From: Chroococcidiopsis thermalis PCC 7203 | GTDB taxonomy: Bacteria; Cyanobacteriota; Cyanobacteriia; Cyanobacteriales; Chroococcidiopsidaceae | NCBI RefSeq assembly: GCF_000317125.1 | Contig: NC_019695.1 | Coordinates: 5,444,336-5,508,335, forward strand | Reading direction: 5' to 3' | Length of the DNA: 64,000 bases | In this document: piece by piece, positions 25,354 through 34,728 of the stretch | Layout of the letters: each line of letters starts with the position of its first letter | How positions within the stretch are numbered: position 1 is the first letter of the stretch | The notes under the pieces: model-generated | The model's input: the letters and a program-made list of their open reading frames with translations, nothing else | The model's database searches: none | What the model was told of the DNA's origin: nothing | Translations under genes and position numbers: made by a program

Positions 25354-26016
25354 TTGAACTCACCAGGCAAACTGATTGTATTTGAAGGTGTTGAAGGTAG
25401 TGGCAAGACAACACAAATTCAAGCCACACAATCCTGGCTTCAGGAGCTTTTCAGCTCTGCGATTCCTAAACGAGATGTCATTGTAACGAGGGAACCTGGG
25501 GGGACTCAATTAGGGGCAGAACTGCGCTCCTTGCTGCTGGAATCTAGAGGTGAAGCACCCATACTCAGCACGACTGAATTGTTATTGTACGCCGCCGATC
25601 GCGCTCAGCATGTAGAAGAAACGCTCAAGGTGGCGATTGCCTCTGGCACAATTATTCTGTGCGATCGCTATACCGATTCCACGATTGCTTATCAAGGTTA
25701 CGGTCGCGGTTTAGATTTAAATTTAATCCATCAACTCAACGCGATCGCAACTGCTGGTCTGGAAAGCGACTTAACAATTTGGTTAGATCTCGATGTAGAA
25801 GTCGGTTTATCCAGAACTAAAGGACGGGGAAGCAACGACCGCATCGAACAAGAGGCGATCGCCTTTCATCGTCGCGTTCAACAGGGATATTTAGAATTAG
25901 CTCGACAAGATCCGCACCGCATTGTACGAGTTGATGCTAGTTTGAGTGAAAGCGAAGTTCGTCAACAGATTCAGACGATTTTGCGCCAAAACTTAGCTGA
26001 AATACTGCAACAATGA
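25354..26016 (+). CDS. tmk: Thymidylate kinase
   Basis: Tmk phosphorylates dTMP to dTDP. The 220-residue protein has the P-loop FEGVEGSGKTT at residues 10-20, the DRY-type motif CDRYTDSTIAYQGYGRG near residue 103 and a LID segment SRTKGRGSNDRIEQE near 150. The start is a TTG at 25354; no ATG lies before the P-loop. Its TGA stop overlaps the next ATG by 4 bases. The 67-bp gap from trpA contains GGGAGCA-type repeats. Confidence 0.97.
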   Translation: MNSPGKLIVFEGVEGSGKTTQIQATQSWLQELFSSAIPKRDVIVTREPGGTQLGAELRSLLLESRGEAPILSTTELLLYAADRAQHVEETLKVAIASGTIILCDRYTDSTIAYQGYGRGLDLNLIHQLNAIATAGLESDLTIWLDLDVEVGLSRTKGRGSNDRIEQEAIAFHRRVQQGYLELARQDPHRIVRVDASLSESEVRQQIQTILRQNLAEILQQ

Positions 26017-27401
26017 ACTCAAAACGGAGACACGGACAAGATCGTGCTGTTGTCATAGGAGGGAGCATTGCTGGTATGCTGGCTGCACGGGTACTAGCAG
26101 ATTATTTTGCGACTGTCGCGATCGTCGATACAGATATGCTACCCAGCCAGCCTCAATCTAGAAAAGGCGTACCCCAATCAGTACAACCTCACGTTTTGTT
26201 TGCCAAAGGGTACAGAATATTAGAAGAACTTTTTCCGGGAATCGGTGCTGAACTCTCTACTGCTGGCGCACTATCAATTGATTGGTTGCGGGAGTTTCAT
26301 CACTTTACCTACAGTAACTGGAGTGCCAACACGACATCCGCCTCAGAAATCATTTCCTGCACTTGCAGTCGTCCGCTGCTAGAGTGGGCAATTAGACGGC
26401 GTATTTTAGAGATACCTAATATTGAAATTATTGCCAAACATCGCGCAACGGGTTTGGTGCGCGATTCTCATGGCGATCGCGTTACAGGTATTCGCCTACG
26501 TCCCGTGAGTGAAGTCACAGAGAGCGAACTAGTCGCTACATTAATTGTCGATGCTAGCGGTCGTCGTTCCCAAGCACCACAATGGCTAGAAAGCGCGGGA
26601 TTTACCCCACCAGATGAAACCGTCGTCAATCCATTTCTCGGTTATGCAACGCGCCGCTACCGCGCTCCGGTAGGATTTGATGCAGATTGGAAAATTATGT
26701 TAATATCCCAATCTCCACCAGAGAATACACGATTGGGATATTTAGCCAGAATCGAGGGAGGAGAATGGATTGCTACACTAGGCGGCTACAGCAAAGATTT
26801 TCCGCCATTGGACGATGAAGGCTTTTTAGCATTTGCCCGCAGTCTACCCAGTCAGAGATTTTACGAGGCGATCGCATCTGCCGAGCCTGTGTCACCTACC
26901 TACGCTCATCGTGCGACTGCTAACAGACTGTACCACTACGAAAAAATTAGGCTACCGCAAGGTTTTGTTGCTTTAGGCGATGCAGTTTGCGCCCTGTGTC
27001 CGATTTACGGGCAGGGGATGACAGTCAGCGCTATGGGAGCGATCGCATTACGCGACTGGATAAAGCAAGGATATGGCTCTCATGTAAATGCTTTAGATTT
27101 AGATACCTCAGACTTTCAAAAACGTCTAGCTAAAACGACTGCTTTAGCTTGGACTATAGCAACGACTCAAGACTTAGGCTTTCCCAAAACGGAGCAGCAC
27201 CCAACTAACAATTCAAATAAATCATCGTCAGGCAAGCTAGGCAAGTTCATGCGTTGGTATAATCGGCAGTTGATGAAAGGTACGAGTTCTAGACCAGAAC
27301 TACATGCCTTAGTGTTGGAGGTAGGGCAAATGCTCAAATCGCCACTTAGCTTCTACCATCCCAAGATCGTCTGGCAGGTGTTGACAGTTATCAGTGACTA
27401 G
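26013..27401 (+). CDS. FAD-dependent oxidoreductase/monooxygenase-like protein
   Basis: The 462-residue protein has a Rossmann FAD-binding motif near its start (AVVIGGSIAGMLAARVLAD, with a GxSxAG variant of GxGxxG). The second FAD motif FVALGDAVCALCPIYGQGM lies near residue 320 and matches the GD motif of flavin hydroxylases. It belongs to the PHBH-like group by these features. The substrate is unknown. The start overlaps tmk by 4 bases (ATGA), so it is translationally coupled with it although no pathway link is known. Confidence 0.85.
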   Translation: MNSKRRHGQDRAVVIGGSIAGMLAARVLADYFATVAIVDTDMLPSQPQSRKGVPQSVQPHVLFAKGYRILEELFPGIGAELSTAGALSIDWLREFHHFTYSNWSANTTSASEIISCTCSRPLLEWAIRRRILEIPNIEIIAKHRATGLVRDSHGDRVTGIRLRPVSEVTESELVATLIVDASGRRSQAPQWLESAGFTPPDETVVNPFLGYATRRYRAPVGFDADWKIMLISQSPPENTRLGYLARIEGGEWIATLGGYSKDFPPLDDEGFLAFARSLPSQRFYEAIASAEPVSPTYAHRATANRLYHYEKIRLPQGFVALGDAVCALCPIYGQGMTVSAMGAIALRDWIKQGYGSHVNALDLDTSDFQKRLAKTTALAWTIATTQDLGFPKTEQHPTNNSNKSSSGKLGKFMRWYNRQLMKGTSSRPELHALVLEVGQMLKSPLSFYHPKIVWQVLTVISD

Positions 27402-27438
27402 TGACTGGTGGCTGGTGGCTAGATGCTTCCGATTTGCG

Positions 27439-27588
27439 ACTTCTGTACGGGCAGGTTTTGACCCAAGATTTACTGCCTCAGTTGTCGAGCTATTTGCTAA
27501 AACTACCCTTACGACTTCTATAAGGGCGGGTTTTGACCCAAGATTTACTGCCTCAGTTGTCGAACTATTCGCTAAACCCGCTCCTACG
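27439..27588 (+). repeat. Two tandem copies of a 75-bp element
   Basis: The copies 27439-27513 and 27514-27588 share more than 80% identity by eye, including GGTTTTGACCCAAGATTTAC and TGCCTCAGTTGTCGA. Read as protein they give IRAGFDPRFTASVVELFAK. The leading part GTACGGGCGGGTTTTGA also occurs reversed inside the NB-ARC gene near 8495-8520. The element fills the gap before holB. Confidence 0.9.
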
Positions 27589-27610
27589 ACTCACGACTTA
27601 CAACTTCTCC

Positions 27611-28561
27611 ATGACCGCTTCTTTTGCCCAACTCATAGGACAGCATCAAGCAGTAGAATTATTGACTCAAGCGATCGCGCAAAATCGCGTTGCTCCAGCT
27701 TATTTATTTGCGGGACCGGAGGGCGTGGGAAGATGCATGGCAGCCAAATACTTTGTAGAACAATTATTCTGCTCTCAAATTCCAGATTCCAAGCAGCAAC
27801 AAGTGCGCCAGCGCTTGCAGTTGGGCAATCACCCTGATGTTTTGTGGATCGAACCGCCTCAGCCTGAAGAAAAACGCAAAGCAGCACCAGTTATCCGCAT
27901 CGAACAAATTCGCCATATCGAGCAATTTCTCAGTCGTCCACCTCTGGAAGCACCTCGTGCTGTAGTCGCGATCGAGTCAGCCGAATCCATGACAGAGGCA
28001 GCGGCAAATGCGCTATTAAAAACCCTGGAAGAGCCAGGACAGGCGACAATTGTGTTGATCGCTCCCTCTACTGCATCGTTATTGCCAACACTGGTATCGA
28101 GATGTCAGCGCATTCCTTTTTATCGCTTGGACTCTCAGTCTTTAGCTCAAGTACTACAACAAGTCGGCTACGCGCATATTTTGAGCCAACCAGCTATTTT
28201 GGCACTAGCGCAGGGCAGCCCAGGGGCAGCGATCGCGGCTTGGCAAAAGCTAGAGGGAATTCCGGCTGAATTACTGGCAAAACTTCAGCAGATTTCTCCA
28301 TCTTGCCATGAAGCTCTAGATCTTGCGCGTCAAATCGATCGCACTCTGGATTTAGAAACTCAAATTTGGTTGGTAGACTATCTTCAGTATTGCTACTGGC
28401 AAAAGTTTTTGGCTAGAGAAATGCAGCACTTTCCCTTGGAAAAACTGGAGACAACTAGGCGTTACTTACTCTGTTATGCCCAGCCTCGACTTGTTTGGGA
28501 AGTCACGTTACTAGGTTTGACAGATGTAGAGATGTTGCGGGAAACGCCTTTATATCTATAA
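27611..28561 (+). CDS. holB: DNA polymerase III subunit delta-prime
   Basis: The clamp-loader subunit assembles with DnaX (encoded at 56108) and delta to load the sliding clamp. The 316-residue protein has the AAA+ start FAQLIGQHQAVELL, a P-loop-like GPEGVGRCMAAKYF that lacks the Lys-Thr of an active ATPase, as is normal for delta-prime, the segment NALLKTLEEPG and the SRC motif VSRCQRIPF. I chose ATG 27611; the open frame upstream runs through the 75-bp repeat and is not likely translated. Confidence 0.93.
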   Translation: MTASFAQLIGQHQAVELLTQAIAQNRVAPAYLFAGPEGVGRCMAAKYFVEQLFCSQIPDSKQQQVRQRLQLGNHPDVLWIEPPQPEEKRKAAPVIRIEQIRHIEQFLSRPPLEAPRAVVAIESAESMTEAAANALLKTLEEPGQATIVLIAPSTASLLPTLVSRCQRIPFYRLDSQSLAQVLQQVGYAHILSQPAILALAQGSPGAAIAAWQKLEGIPAELLAKLQQISPSCHEALDLARQIDRTLDLETQIWLVDYLQYCYWQKFLAREMQHFPLEKLETTRRYLLCYAQPRLVWEVTLLGLTDVEMLRETPLYL

Positions 28562-28585
28562 AATCACCCTATAGATAGTTGCTAA

Positions 28586-28700
28586 TTTTGCCGTTGGCAA
28601 AAAAGCCCAAGGCGATCGCAATTGTTAAGAGTTACAAAAATTGCGCTCTACTTTTGCCAAGTTTATGATTAATTTGCCAACAAGTGGATCTTTTTGCCAA
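28586..28700 (+). promoter_or_regulatory. Array of TTTGCCAA sites with 20-bp spacing
   Basis: TTTGCCAA occurs at 28653, 28673 and 28693, exactly 20 bp apart (about two helical turns). A related hairpin TTTTGCC-GTT-GGCAAAA lies at 28586-28602. The array immediately precedes the gene at 28708 and could be a cooperative protein-binding site. No regulator is known for it. Confidence 0.5.
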
Positions 28701-28707
28701 AATTGCA

Positions 28708-29490
28708 ATGAAAGAAAAATCTTTAGAAAGAGGTGTCGATGGTTTTCTGATTTTGCTGTTGCCGATAGCATTCGCGATCGTCATCTTCTTTACAACTTGG
28801 CCTTTACTGCTGGGGCTAGCAATCTTTAGTATTGGTTATAAAGTATGGCAGTACTATCAGTGGCAACAATGGAGTCGGCAAGTTAATCCCATTTTTTTGC
28901 AAGTTATTCAAGCTAATCAAGGTCGGATCGCACCATTAGATTTAGCAATCAAGGCAAATTTGTCTGCTGCTACAGCTAAATACTATTTAGATAGTAAAGC
29001 AGCCGAATTTGGCGCTCAGCGACAGGAATATAAAGACTTAGGGACAGTCTATTACTTTATCACCTCCAGCACTTTAGGCAGTATGCTGGACAAGAGCGAA
29101 CCGCTTAAGGAGTTAGAGCCAGCAAAAGAAAAAGCTCAGAATGCTCAGCAAATTGCCTCACAGTCAGTTAAGCAAGCCGAATCGCTTCCGTTAGAAACTG
29201 TCTCAGCTTTTTCTCCTACTCCTAATGCTCCAGAAAGCGCAACCTCCATACAATTGCCACAGCCGGACGACATCGCAGTAGCTACAGAACAATCAATATC
29301 CCACAACCAAAATCAACCTTTACCCCAAACCCTGATCCAGTCAGAACTGGCTAAGCGGCTGAATGTCTATTCCAGCACTGTGTATAAGCGGCGAGACGAT
29401 CCAGATTTTCCTGAGTGGACTCGCAGTCGCGATCCTGATGGCATTTCTTGGGGATTTTCGGCTGAAACTAAGGAGTTTTATCGAATTTAG
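28708..29490 (+). CDS. Membrane-anchored protein of unknown function
   Basis: The 260-residue protein has one or two membrane helices near its N-terminus (about 12-45). A small winged-helix-like region follows (about 65-115, QANQGRIAPLDLAIKANLSAATAKYYLD), then a disordered Gln/Pro/Ser linker (about 130-205), then a C-terminal helix-turn-helix-like module (SELAKRLNVYSSTVYKRRDD) with conserved Trp residues. I see no catalytic site. ATG 28708 and GTG 28684 are both possible starts; the GTG lies inside the TTTGCCAA array. It may be a membrane-tethered DNA- or protein-binding factor. Confidence 0.7.
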   Translation: MKEKSLERGVDGFLILLLPIAFAIVIFFTTWPLLLGLAIFSIGYKVWQYYQWQQWSRQVNPIFLQVIQANQGRIAPLDLAIKANLSAATAKYYLDSKAAEFGAQRQEYKDLGTVYYFITSSTLGSMLDKSEPLKELEPAKEKAQNAQQIASQSVKQAESLPLETVSAFSPTPNAPESATSIQLPQPDDIAVATEQSISHNQNQPLPQTLIQSELAKRLNVYSSTVYKRRDDPDFPEWTRSRDPDGISWGFSAETKEFYRI

Positions 29491-29552
29491 CGAGTGGTTG
29501 GTGGCTGGTGGCTAGTAGTAGAATTCTTCATCTAATCACTAGTCACCAGCCA

Positions 29553-30707
29553 CTAGTCGCTGCCTCGACGAGCTGATAACTGACTTCCTCTAGCCTCGGA
29601 AATAGAGTTTAAATCGTGTTTTGCCATTTTTTGCAGCAATCCCGCGAGGATGTGGTTGACTATACCGATTCCTTCGTAAATCCAGCTAGTGTAAACCTGG
29701 ATTAGGCTAGCACCAGCGATAATTTTTTCCCAAGCATCTTCAGCCGTAAAAATTCCTCCAACACCAATAATTGGTAACTGTCCTTGAGTTTGTTGGTAGA
29801 TAAACCGAATAATTTCTGTAGAGCGATCGCGTACGGGTAAACCGCTGATTCCTCCAGCTTCTTCGACAATTGATTTGCCAGTTTTAGCAATTATCTGCGT
29901 TTTTAATCCATCCCGGCGGATTGTGGTGTTGGTGGCAATAATTCCAGCCAATTGATAAGTTTGGGCAATGTCAAGAATATTGACGATCGCTTCCCACTCT
30001 AAATCGGGAGCGATTTTCACTAAAATTGGTTTTCTTCCCTGATTTTCCTGTTGCAAGGCATCTAAAATTAAGCCTAACTGAGCTGCGTCTTGGAGCGATC
30101 GCAACCCTGGAGTGTTTGGAGATGAAACGTTCACCACAAAATAGTCACCCCAGGCTTTCAACAACCGAAAACTGTTGAGATAGTCGGCTGCGGCTGATTC
30201 TAAGGGAGTAATTTTTGATTTGCCTAAGTTAATGCCTAAAGGTATTGGTCTAAAAGTAGGAGAGTTATTGTTCTCAGCTAACCGTTGCGCCATCACCTCT
30301 GCGCCATGATTATTAAAACCCATGCGATTGAGAACGGCAAAGTCTTGAGGCAATCGAAATAGACGCGGACGAGGATTTCCTGGTTGAGGATGAAATGTCA
30401 CCGTCCCCATTTCGGCAAAGCCAAAACCAAAATTCGACCAAATATGAGCCGCTACCCCATCCTTATCAAACCCAGCAGCTAATCCCAAAGGATTAGGAAA
30501 GTCGATTCCCCAAAGTTGCTGTTGCAATCGCTTGTCTTGCAAACCTGTAGATTTTTGCAGTTGTTCTAAAATCTGTTTCACACCAGGACGCGCGCGATTT
30601 CGATCCAGCCAATCTAAAGAATGAATGACGCGATCGTGCATCCACTCAGGATCGGCTTTAATGCCATCAAATAGAAACGGTCTAATTGCAGATTTGTAAA
30701 TATCCAC
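29553..30707 (-). CDS. pyrD: Dihydroorotate dehydrogenase (quinone), class 2
   Basis: PyrD oxidises dihydroorotate to orotate in pyrimidine synthesis and passes electrons to quinone at the membrane. The 384-residue protein has the class 2 N-terminal amphipathic helices (about 1-45). FMN and substrate motifs are [10 protein letters not shown] (about 77), [12 protein letters not shown] with the catalytic Ser (about 195), and IIGVGGI (about 330). The last 15 residues ([15 protein letters not shown]) are outside the family and run into repeat-like DNA. The gene stands alone. Confidence 0.96.
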   Translation of the reverse strand: MDIYKSAIRPFLFDGIKADPEWMHDRVIHSLDWLDRNRARPGVKQILEQLQKSTGLQDKRLQQQLWGIDFPNPLGLAAGFDKDGVAAHIWSNFGFGFAEMGTVTFHPQPGNPRPRLFRLPQDFAVLNRMGFNNHGAEVMAQRLAENNNSPTFRPIPLGINLGKSKITPLESAAADYLNSFRLLKAWGDYFVVNVSSPNTPGLRSLQDAAQLGLILDALQQENQGRKPILVKIAPDLEWEAIVNILDIAQTYQLAGIIATNTTIRRDGLKTQIIAKTGKSIVEEAGGISGLPVRDRSTEIIRFIYQQTQGQLPIIGVGGIFTAEDAWEKIIAGASLIQVYTSWIYEGIGIVNHILAGLLQKMAKHDLNSISEARGSQLSARRGSD

Positions 30708-30916
30708 TTTTTCAGTTATCAGTTATCAGTAAAGAGTAGTGCGTGGTGCGTGAAGAAAGGGTGTAGGGAATTGGTAGTTGGTAGTTGGTAGTTGCACCTT
30801 AAGCCCCTCTGCTCCCCTGCTCCCCTGCTTCCTTGTCCCCCTTGTCTCCCTTCGCCCCCTAATCCCCACTCCCTTCGGTCGTGGGATCCCCGAGTTCCCC
30901 CTTGTCCCAAAACAAC

Positions 30917-31597
30917 CTAATCCCCATTCCAAAGTCTCTCTACAGTCCAATGACGATCGCTTGATTGATAAATCCTCACACCCGGAATTTCGGCTTGAGT
31001 GACGAGTTGTTCGACCTCATCAATTGTAAAAGCTGCGTGCAAAGAATCGCGAAATAAATCTTTCTGGCGATCGCTGTATTCCGTACCAATTCCTTCAACT
31101 AACCGATCTATAGTCGCCGCATCACTTGGACGAATTAAATCTCTAATACAAATGGCTCCTTTGGGTTGCAATACTCGTTTGAGTTCTTGCAAAAAAGGCA
31201 AGGGGTTCGGTAAGTGATGAACGAGGCTGTTAGAAATGATTAGATCGAAGTAATCGTCAGGGTAAGGTAGGCGCTTAGCATCTACTATTTCCAAACTAAT
31301 TCGCTCTTGCAAGCCTGCGGCTTTGACGCTCTGAAAACCTAATTTCAACATATTTTCTGCCAAGTCAATTCCCCATATTTGCCAATGAGGATGCATTTGA
31401 CTGAGAATAATTGGAATTCGAGCTGTACCAGTCCCCGCATCGAGAACTTTAGCTGTGTCCATCCGACATAACTCACTTGCGGTTTGAGCAAAAGCAGTGT
31501 TGACTTCTACGAAATCCATCGCATCGTATTCAACTGCTTCTTCCCAAGAGTCCATCACTTCCGGTTCTAGAATTCTGAGTAATTTGTTATTGGTCAT
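30917..31597 (-). CDS. Class I SAM-dependent methyltransferase
   Basis: The 226-residue protein has a UbiE/Methyltransf_11-type Rossmann domain: motif I VLDAGTGTARIPI near residue 51, an acidic residue in WGIDLAENML near 75, IVDAKRLPYPDDYFDLIISN near 100 and the post-motif LKRVLQPKGAICIRDL near 140. The acceptor substrate cannot be told. The region between it and pyrD (30708-30916) is filled with TTGGTAGTTGGTAG and CTGCTCCCCTGC repeats. Confidence 0.88.
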   Translation of the reverse strand: MTNNKLLRILEPEVMDSWEEAVEYDAMDFVEVNTAFAQTASELCRMDTAKVLDAGTGTARIPIILSQMHPHWQIWGIDLAENMLKLGFQSVKAAGLQERISLEIVDAKRLPYPDDYFDLIISNSLVHHLPNPLPFLQELKRVLQPKGAICIRDLIRPSDAATIDRLVEGIGTEYSDRQKDLFRDSLHAAFTIDEVEQLVTQAEIPGVRIYQSSDRHWTVERLWNGD

Positions 31598-31689
31598 TGG
31601 GAAGTGAGTAGTGAGTAGTAAGGAGTGAGTGGCTAGTGACTGGTGACTAGTGACTAGAAAAGAATCCAGCCACTGGTTCCACTGTCAAC

Positions 31690-31944
31690 TGATAACTTTC
31701 TAACCAATAGAGGCTAGCAGTTGCAATTTGATGGTTTCTTGCTAATGTTACCGTATCTAAGCCATAGGTGGAAAAGGTGGTGTAGGAACCTAAAAAACCT
31801 ACCGAAGCGTTGCACAAACCATGAAGTCAGATAATAGCGGCTCAAAGCTCCAGCGCTCGCACCAAAACTAATCGCGATCGGATTGCGAATTGCTGGCTGT
31901 TGCAGTGCTAACAGTTGGATTAAATCTTTCCAACTCATAATCAT
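31690..31944 (-). pseudogene. crcB: Remnant of a fluoride channel gene (CrcB/FluC)
   Basis: From ATG 31944 the frame reads a normal CrcB N-terminus ([19 protein letters not shown]) up to the residues RFG near 31805. In another frame the sequence then continues directly with the conserved CrcB segment [20 protein letters not shown] and ASLYWLES. About 40 residues, including the second membrane helix and the conserved Asn region, are missing between the two pieces. The last helix is replaced by repeat DNA. This shows an internal out-of-frame deletion plus loss of the 3' end. The protein cannot form the channel. Confidence 0.85.
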
Positions 31945-32391
31945 GAGTAGTTGGTAGTAAGATGGGCATGGCTCACCTTACTATAAAATTATCTGTCATC
32001 TACAAACGATCGCTCGCTACTACAGCGAGCGTAGTCAGTAGTTCTGGAACGCAACAGTTATGAATACCAATATTTTTGTATTCTAGTTATCAGATATTCT
32101 TAAAATACTGTTTTTTAACGTTTGATTCTCGATCGGTCTTCATATTTATTACTACCGATAGATTCAAAATCTGTATAGATAGTAGCAATTAAGTAATTTC
32201 CTTGAGAAAAAATTGTGGCATGACACAACAATGTTCTCTCACCCCTCATAAAGGTGAGTAGATCCGTACTCAAGGGGGAGGTTATCTGCCTCCTAAATCT
32301 GAATCAAGGTCGATACAATTAGAGTGCGCTTTGAGTAATGTTGTTGCTATACAAATTCAGCGTTAATAACAGCATTACAAGGAGAAAATAT
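31945..32391. other. 447-bp intergenic region with a hairpin
   Basis: A perfect 8-bp stem CGCTCGCT/AGCGAGCG with a 5-base loop lies at 32011-32031. The rest is AT-rich (32050-32220). A moderate open frame leads into htpX from 32338 but has no family match. No fluoride-riboswitch pattern is recognisable by eye next to the crcB remnant. Confidence 0.5.
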
Positions 32392-33279
32392 ATGCAGAAT
32401 CAGTTCAGAACAGTTGCACTGCTAGGTTTATTAAGTGGTTTATTAATTGCAATCAGCTACTGGATTCTTGGTGGTAGCGCTGGTGTTATAACTGGTATTG
32501 CCATTGCTGCAATTACTAACCTAGTATCTTGGTATCAGTCAGATAAGATCGCACTGGCAGCTTATCGCGCCCGACCGATTAGTCCCCAGCAAGCACCAGG
32601 ACTATATCAAATGGTAAAACGGTTGTGCGATCGCGCTCAATTGCCGATGCCTGCACTGTACCTCATTCCCTCGCGGGCAGCGAATGCTTTTGCAACTGGA
32701 CGGGACCCCGAACACGCAGCTGTTGCTGTAACGGAAGGAATTTTAGAATTATTGCCAGAAGATGAATTAGAAGGTGTCATTGCTCACGAATTAACTCACG
32801 TCGCAAATCGAGATACCTTGACGCAAGCAGTTGCAGCGACGATCGCAGGGGCAATTTCTTTCTTAGCTCAAATGGCTAGCTATGGTTTATGGTTCTCTGC
32901 ACCAACATCTAGAGATAATCGCGGTGGTGCCAACCCGATTGGAATCTTACTGACAGTTGTACTTGCGCCTGTTGCAGCAACAATTATTCAACTCGCTATT
33001 TCGCGGACGCGCGAATTCTCGGCTGATGCTGGTTCGGCACGGATGACTGGCAATCCTCGGGCTTTGGCAAGAGCGCTACAGCGGTTGGAAAGTGCTGCTA
33101 GACAGGCACCGATGGTGGGTAATCCTGCTTTTGAACCGCTACTGATTGTTAATGCTTTTTCAGGACAATTCATGAGTGGATTGTTTTCCAGCCACCCATC
33201 AACTGAGGCGCGGATCGAGCAACTTTTAAAATTGGAAAGAGAGTTACCGCAGTCTACTAAGTTTTCCTTCGGTCAGTAG
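32392..33279 (+). CDS. htpX: HtpX-type M48 membrane zinc metalloprotease
   Basis: HtpX degrades damaged membrane proteins. The 295-residue protein has two N-terminal membrane helices (about 7-45), the zinc motif HELTH in GVIAHELTHVANRD (about residue 130), two more helices (about 145-165 and 180-200) and the third ligand region REFSADAGSARMTG (about 207). ATG 32392 is preceded by AAGGAG with 7-base spacing; an in-frame ATG at 32338 would add 18 residues without a family match. A small acidic protein gene follows. Confidence 0.95.
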   Translation: MQNQFRTVALLGLLSGLLIAISYWILGGSAGVITGIAIAAITNLVSWYQSDKIALAAYRARPISPQQAPGLYQMVKRLCDRAQLPMPALYLIPSRAANAFATGRDPEHAAVAVTEGILELLPEDELEGVIAHELTHVANRDTLTQAVAATIAGAISFLAQMASYGLWFSAPTSRDNRGGANPIGILLTVVLAPVAATIIQLAISRTREFSADAGSARMTGNPRALARALQRLESAARQAPMVGNPAFEPLLIVNAFSGQFMSGLFSSHPSTEARIEQLLKLERELPQSTKFSFGQ

Positions 33280-33333
33280 TCATCAGTTAAAGCAAGCAAA
33301 AGATCGCTAGTTACTCATTTAGGAGATCGAACC

Positions 33334-33750
33334 ATGACTAATGAAATTGGCAATCAAGAAGACAACTCCGTGAAAATCGAAATCATTCCCCAAGATAGCA
33401 GCGCTCTTGTTGACGAGCAAATGCCTGGGGAAAGCGATGAAATTAAAAACGAAACAAAAGCCTTGATTGAAGCAATTAGAACCCGCGCTCAACTAGAGGC
33501 ACAATCTGCCGGTTCTTTCACTCGCGAAACGTATATAGAAGCTGTACGTAAGGCAAGGGAGTTTGTAGAACGGAATCAGCCTTTGATCGAAAGAGATCGC
33601 CTAGAAAACTCCTACGAACACCTTAAGCAAGAAGCCGAGAAGAACTGGGAATCGATTGCCAGAGAAATACACGAATTTGGCGATCGGCTGGCAGATGCAG
33701 CTAAAGCCGCTTGGGATGCCTTTACTGCTCCTCGTGGTTCTAACCGCTAG
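33334..33750 (+). CDS. Small acidic helical protein of unknown function
   Basis: The 138-residue protein is charged and helical, with a disordered acidic N-terminus (about 1-40) and a predicted coiled region (about 85-128, LENSYEHLKQEAEKNWESIAREIHE, shown here only in part by its borders). There is no signal peptide. GGAG precedes ATG 33334 with suitable spacing. It lies 54 bp after htpX in the same direction and ends in a strong terminator at 33795, so the two probably form an operon. Function unknown. Confidence 0.78.
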   Translation: MTNEIGNQEDNSVKIEIIPQDSSALVDEQMPGESDEIKNETKALIEAIRTRAQLEAQSAGSFTRETYIEAVRKAREFVERNQPLIERDRLENSYEHLKQEAEKNWESIAREIHEFGDRLADAAKAAWDAFTAPRGSNR

Positions 33751-33794
33751 TTATTTGATGAAATAGTGTCAAGTTTAAAACAGCAATGTTTTGG

Positions 33795-33828
33795 AACAGG
33801 AGAGTGGCGATCGCGACTCTCCTGTTTT
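33795..33828 (+). terminator. Rho-independent terminator with a HIP1 site in its loop
   Basis: A perfect 11-bp stem AACAGGAGAGT/ACTCTCCTGTT (33795-33805 and 33816-33826) is followed by TTCT. The 10-base loop GGCGATCGCG carries the HIP1 octamer. It ends the htpX-33334 unit. Confidence 0.88.
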
Positions 33829-34049
33829 CTGTTGGTCAGATCGGCAGAGTTCAATATCTAACTTGCTTATCTAAATTTGCTGACAATCTTCAAAAAATCT
33901 TCGTAAAAACTCGTACCAGCCTTGTAGTACTTTTTAAAGTATCGAGTTTCTCAAATTCGATTGACTTTTTGCGATCGCTAAAAATCTGCCATAGCTGTTG
34001 AAACTCGCCTTCAGCAGCTTCCTTCGTGCTGTTTTGAGATCTAATTTAT

Positions 34050-34631
34050 ATGAGAAAATTCGGATTTAGGGTTGTACTAATCGCGATGGCTGTGTCAATG
34101 TTTGTCCTCGCCATTGCCTCTAAAGGAAGTTTTGCTCAGGATTCTCGCCCCATTACTGCTAAAGCAACCATCTTCGGTCCCGATATTGCTGGAGAATTAA
34201 AGCTACGACAAATTAGTAATGGAGTTACTCTTGTCGATCTTTCTCTTAAAGGAGATCCTAGCGTTCTCACGCCGGGATTACACGGCATTCACTTCCACGA
34301 AAAAGCTATTTGTGATGAAGGAGCAGAACCCCGATTTAGTACTGCTGGCGGACATTTCGACCCAGGACCATTCGGTAGCTCCTTACCTGTTCAAGAAAAC
34401 CACCCTTATCATTTAGGAGATTTACCAAATATAGATATTAATCAAAAAGGTGAGGGCAGACTGATAACTGCTACAAGTCGTATTACCCTTTACGAAAGCC
34501 CTGTCTCTCTATTTGATGAAGATAGCAGCGCTATCATCGTTCACCAATTACCCGATTTAATGATATCTGGAGGCACGGCAGCACAATCGGGCGGCGGTCG
34601 GCTTGCCTGTGGCGCGATCGAACAAAGCTAA
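34050..34631 (+). CDS. sodC: Secreted Cu,Zn superoxide dismutase
   Basis: SodC dismutates superoxide in the periplasm. The 193-residue protein has a signal peptide (about 1-29, ending SFAQ). The metal ligands of the family are present: two His in GIHFHE (about 84-88), His in GGHFDP, His and Asp in YHLGDLPNI (about 130) and His in IIVHQLPD (about 168). The active-site Arg lies in GGGRLACG, and the disulfide cysteines are in KAICDEGA and LACG. Many cyanobacteria rely on Fe, Mn or Ni enzymes, so a complete SodC is worth note. Confidence 0.92.
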   Translation: MRKFGFRVVLIAMAVSMFVLAIASKGSFAQDSRPITAKATIFGPDIAGELKLRQISNGVTLVDLSLKGDPSVLTPGLHGIHFHEKAICDEGAEPRFSTAGGHFDPGPFGSSLPVQENHPYHLGDLPNIDINQKGEGRLITATSRITLYESPVSLFDEDSSAIIVHQLPDLMISGGTAAQSGGGRLACGAIEQS

Positions 34632-34728
34632 ACTTCTCGATTCTTCAGCAGATAATTGGCAAGGAATAAGTCAGAAGTTAAAAGTTAAAAGTCAAAATTA
34701 GCTATTCCCAAATGACAACTGATAGCAA

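Noticed and set aside
27394-27837. 147-codon frame with two RAGFDPRFTASVVELFAK repeats
   Set aside because: It is the translation of the 75-bp tandem element and then runs in the wrong frame through holB.
33786-34001. 71-codon frame after the 33334 gene
   Set aside because: It runs through the terminator hairpin at 33795-33828 and has no family match.
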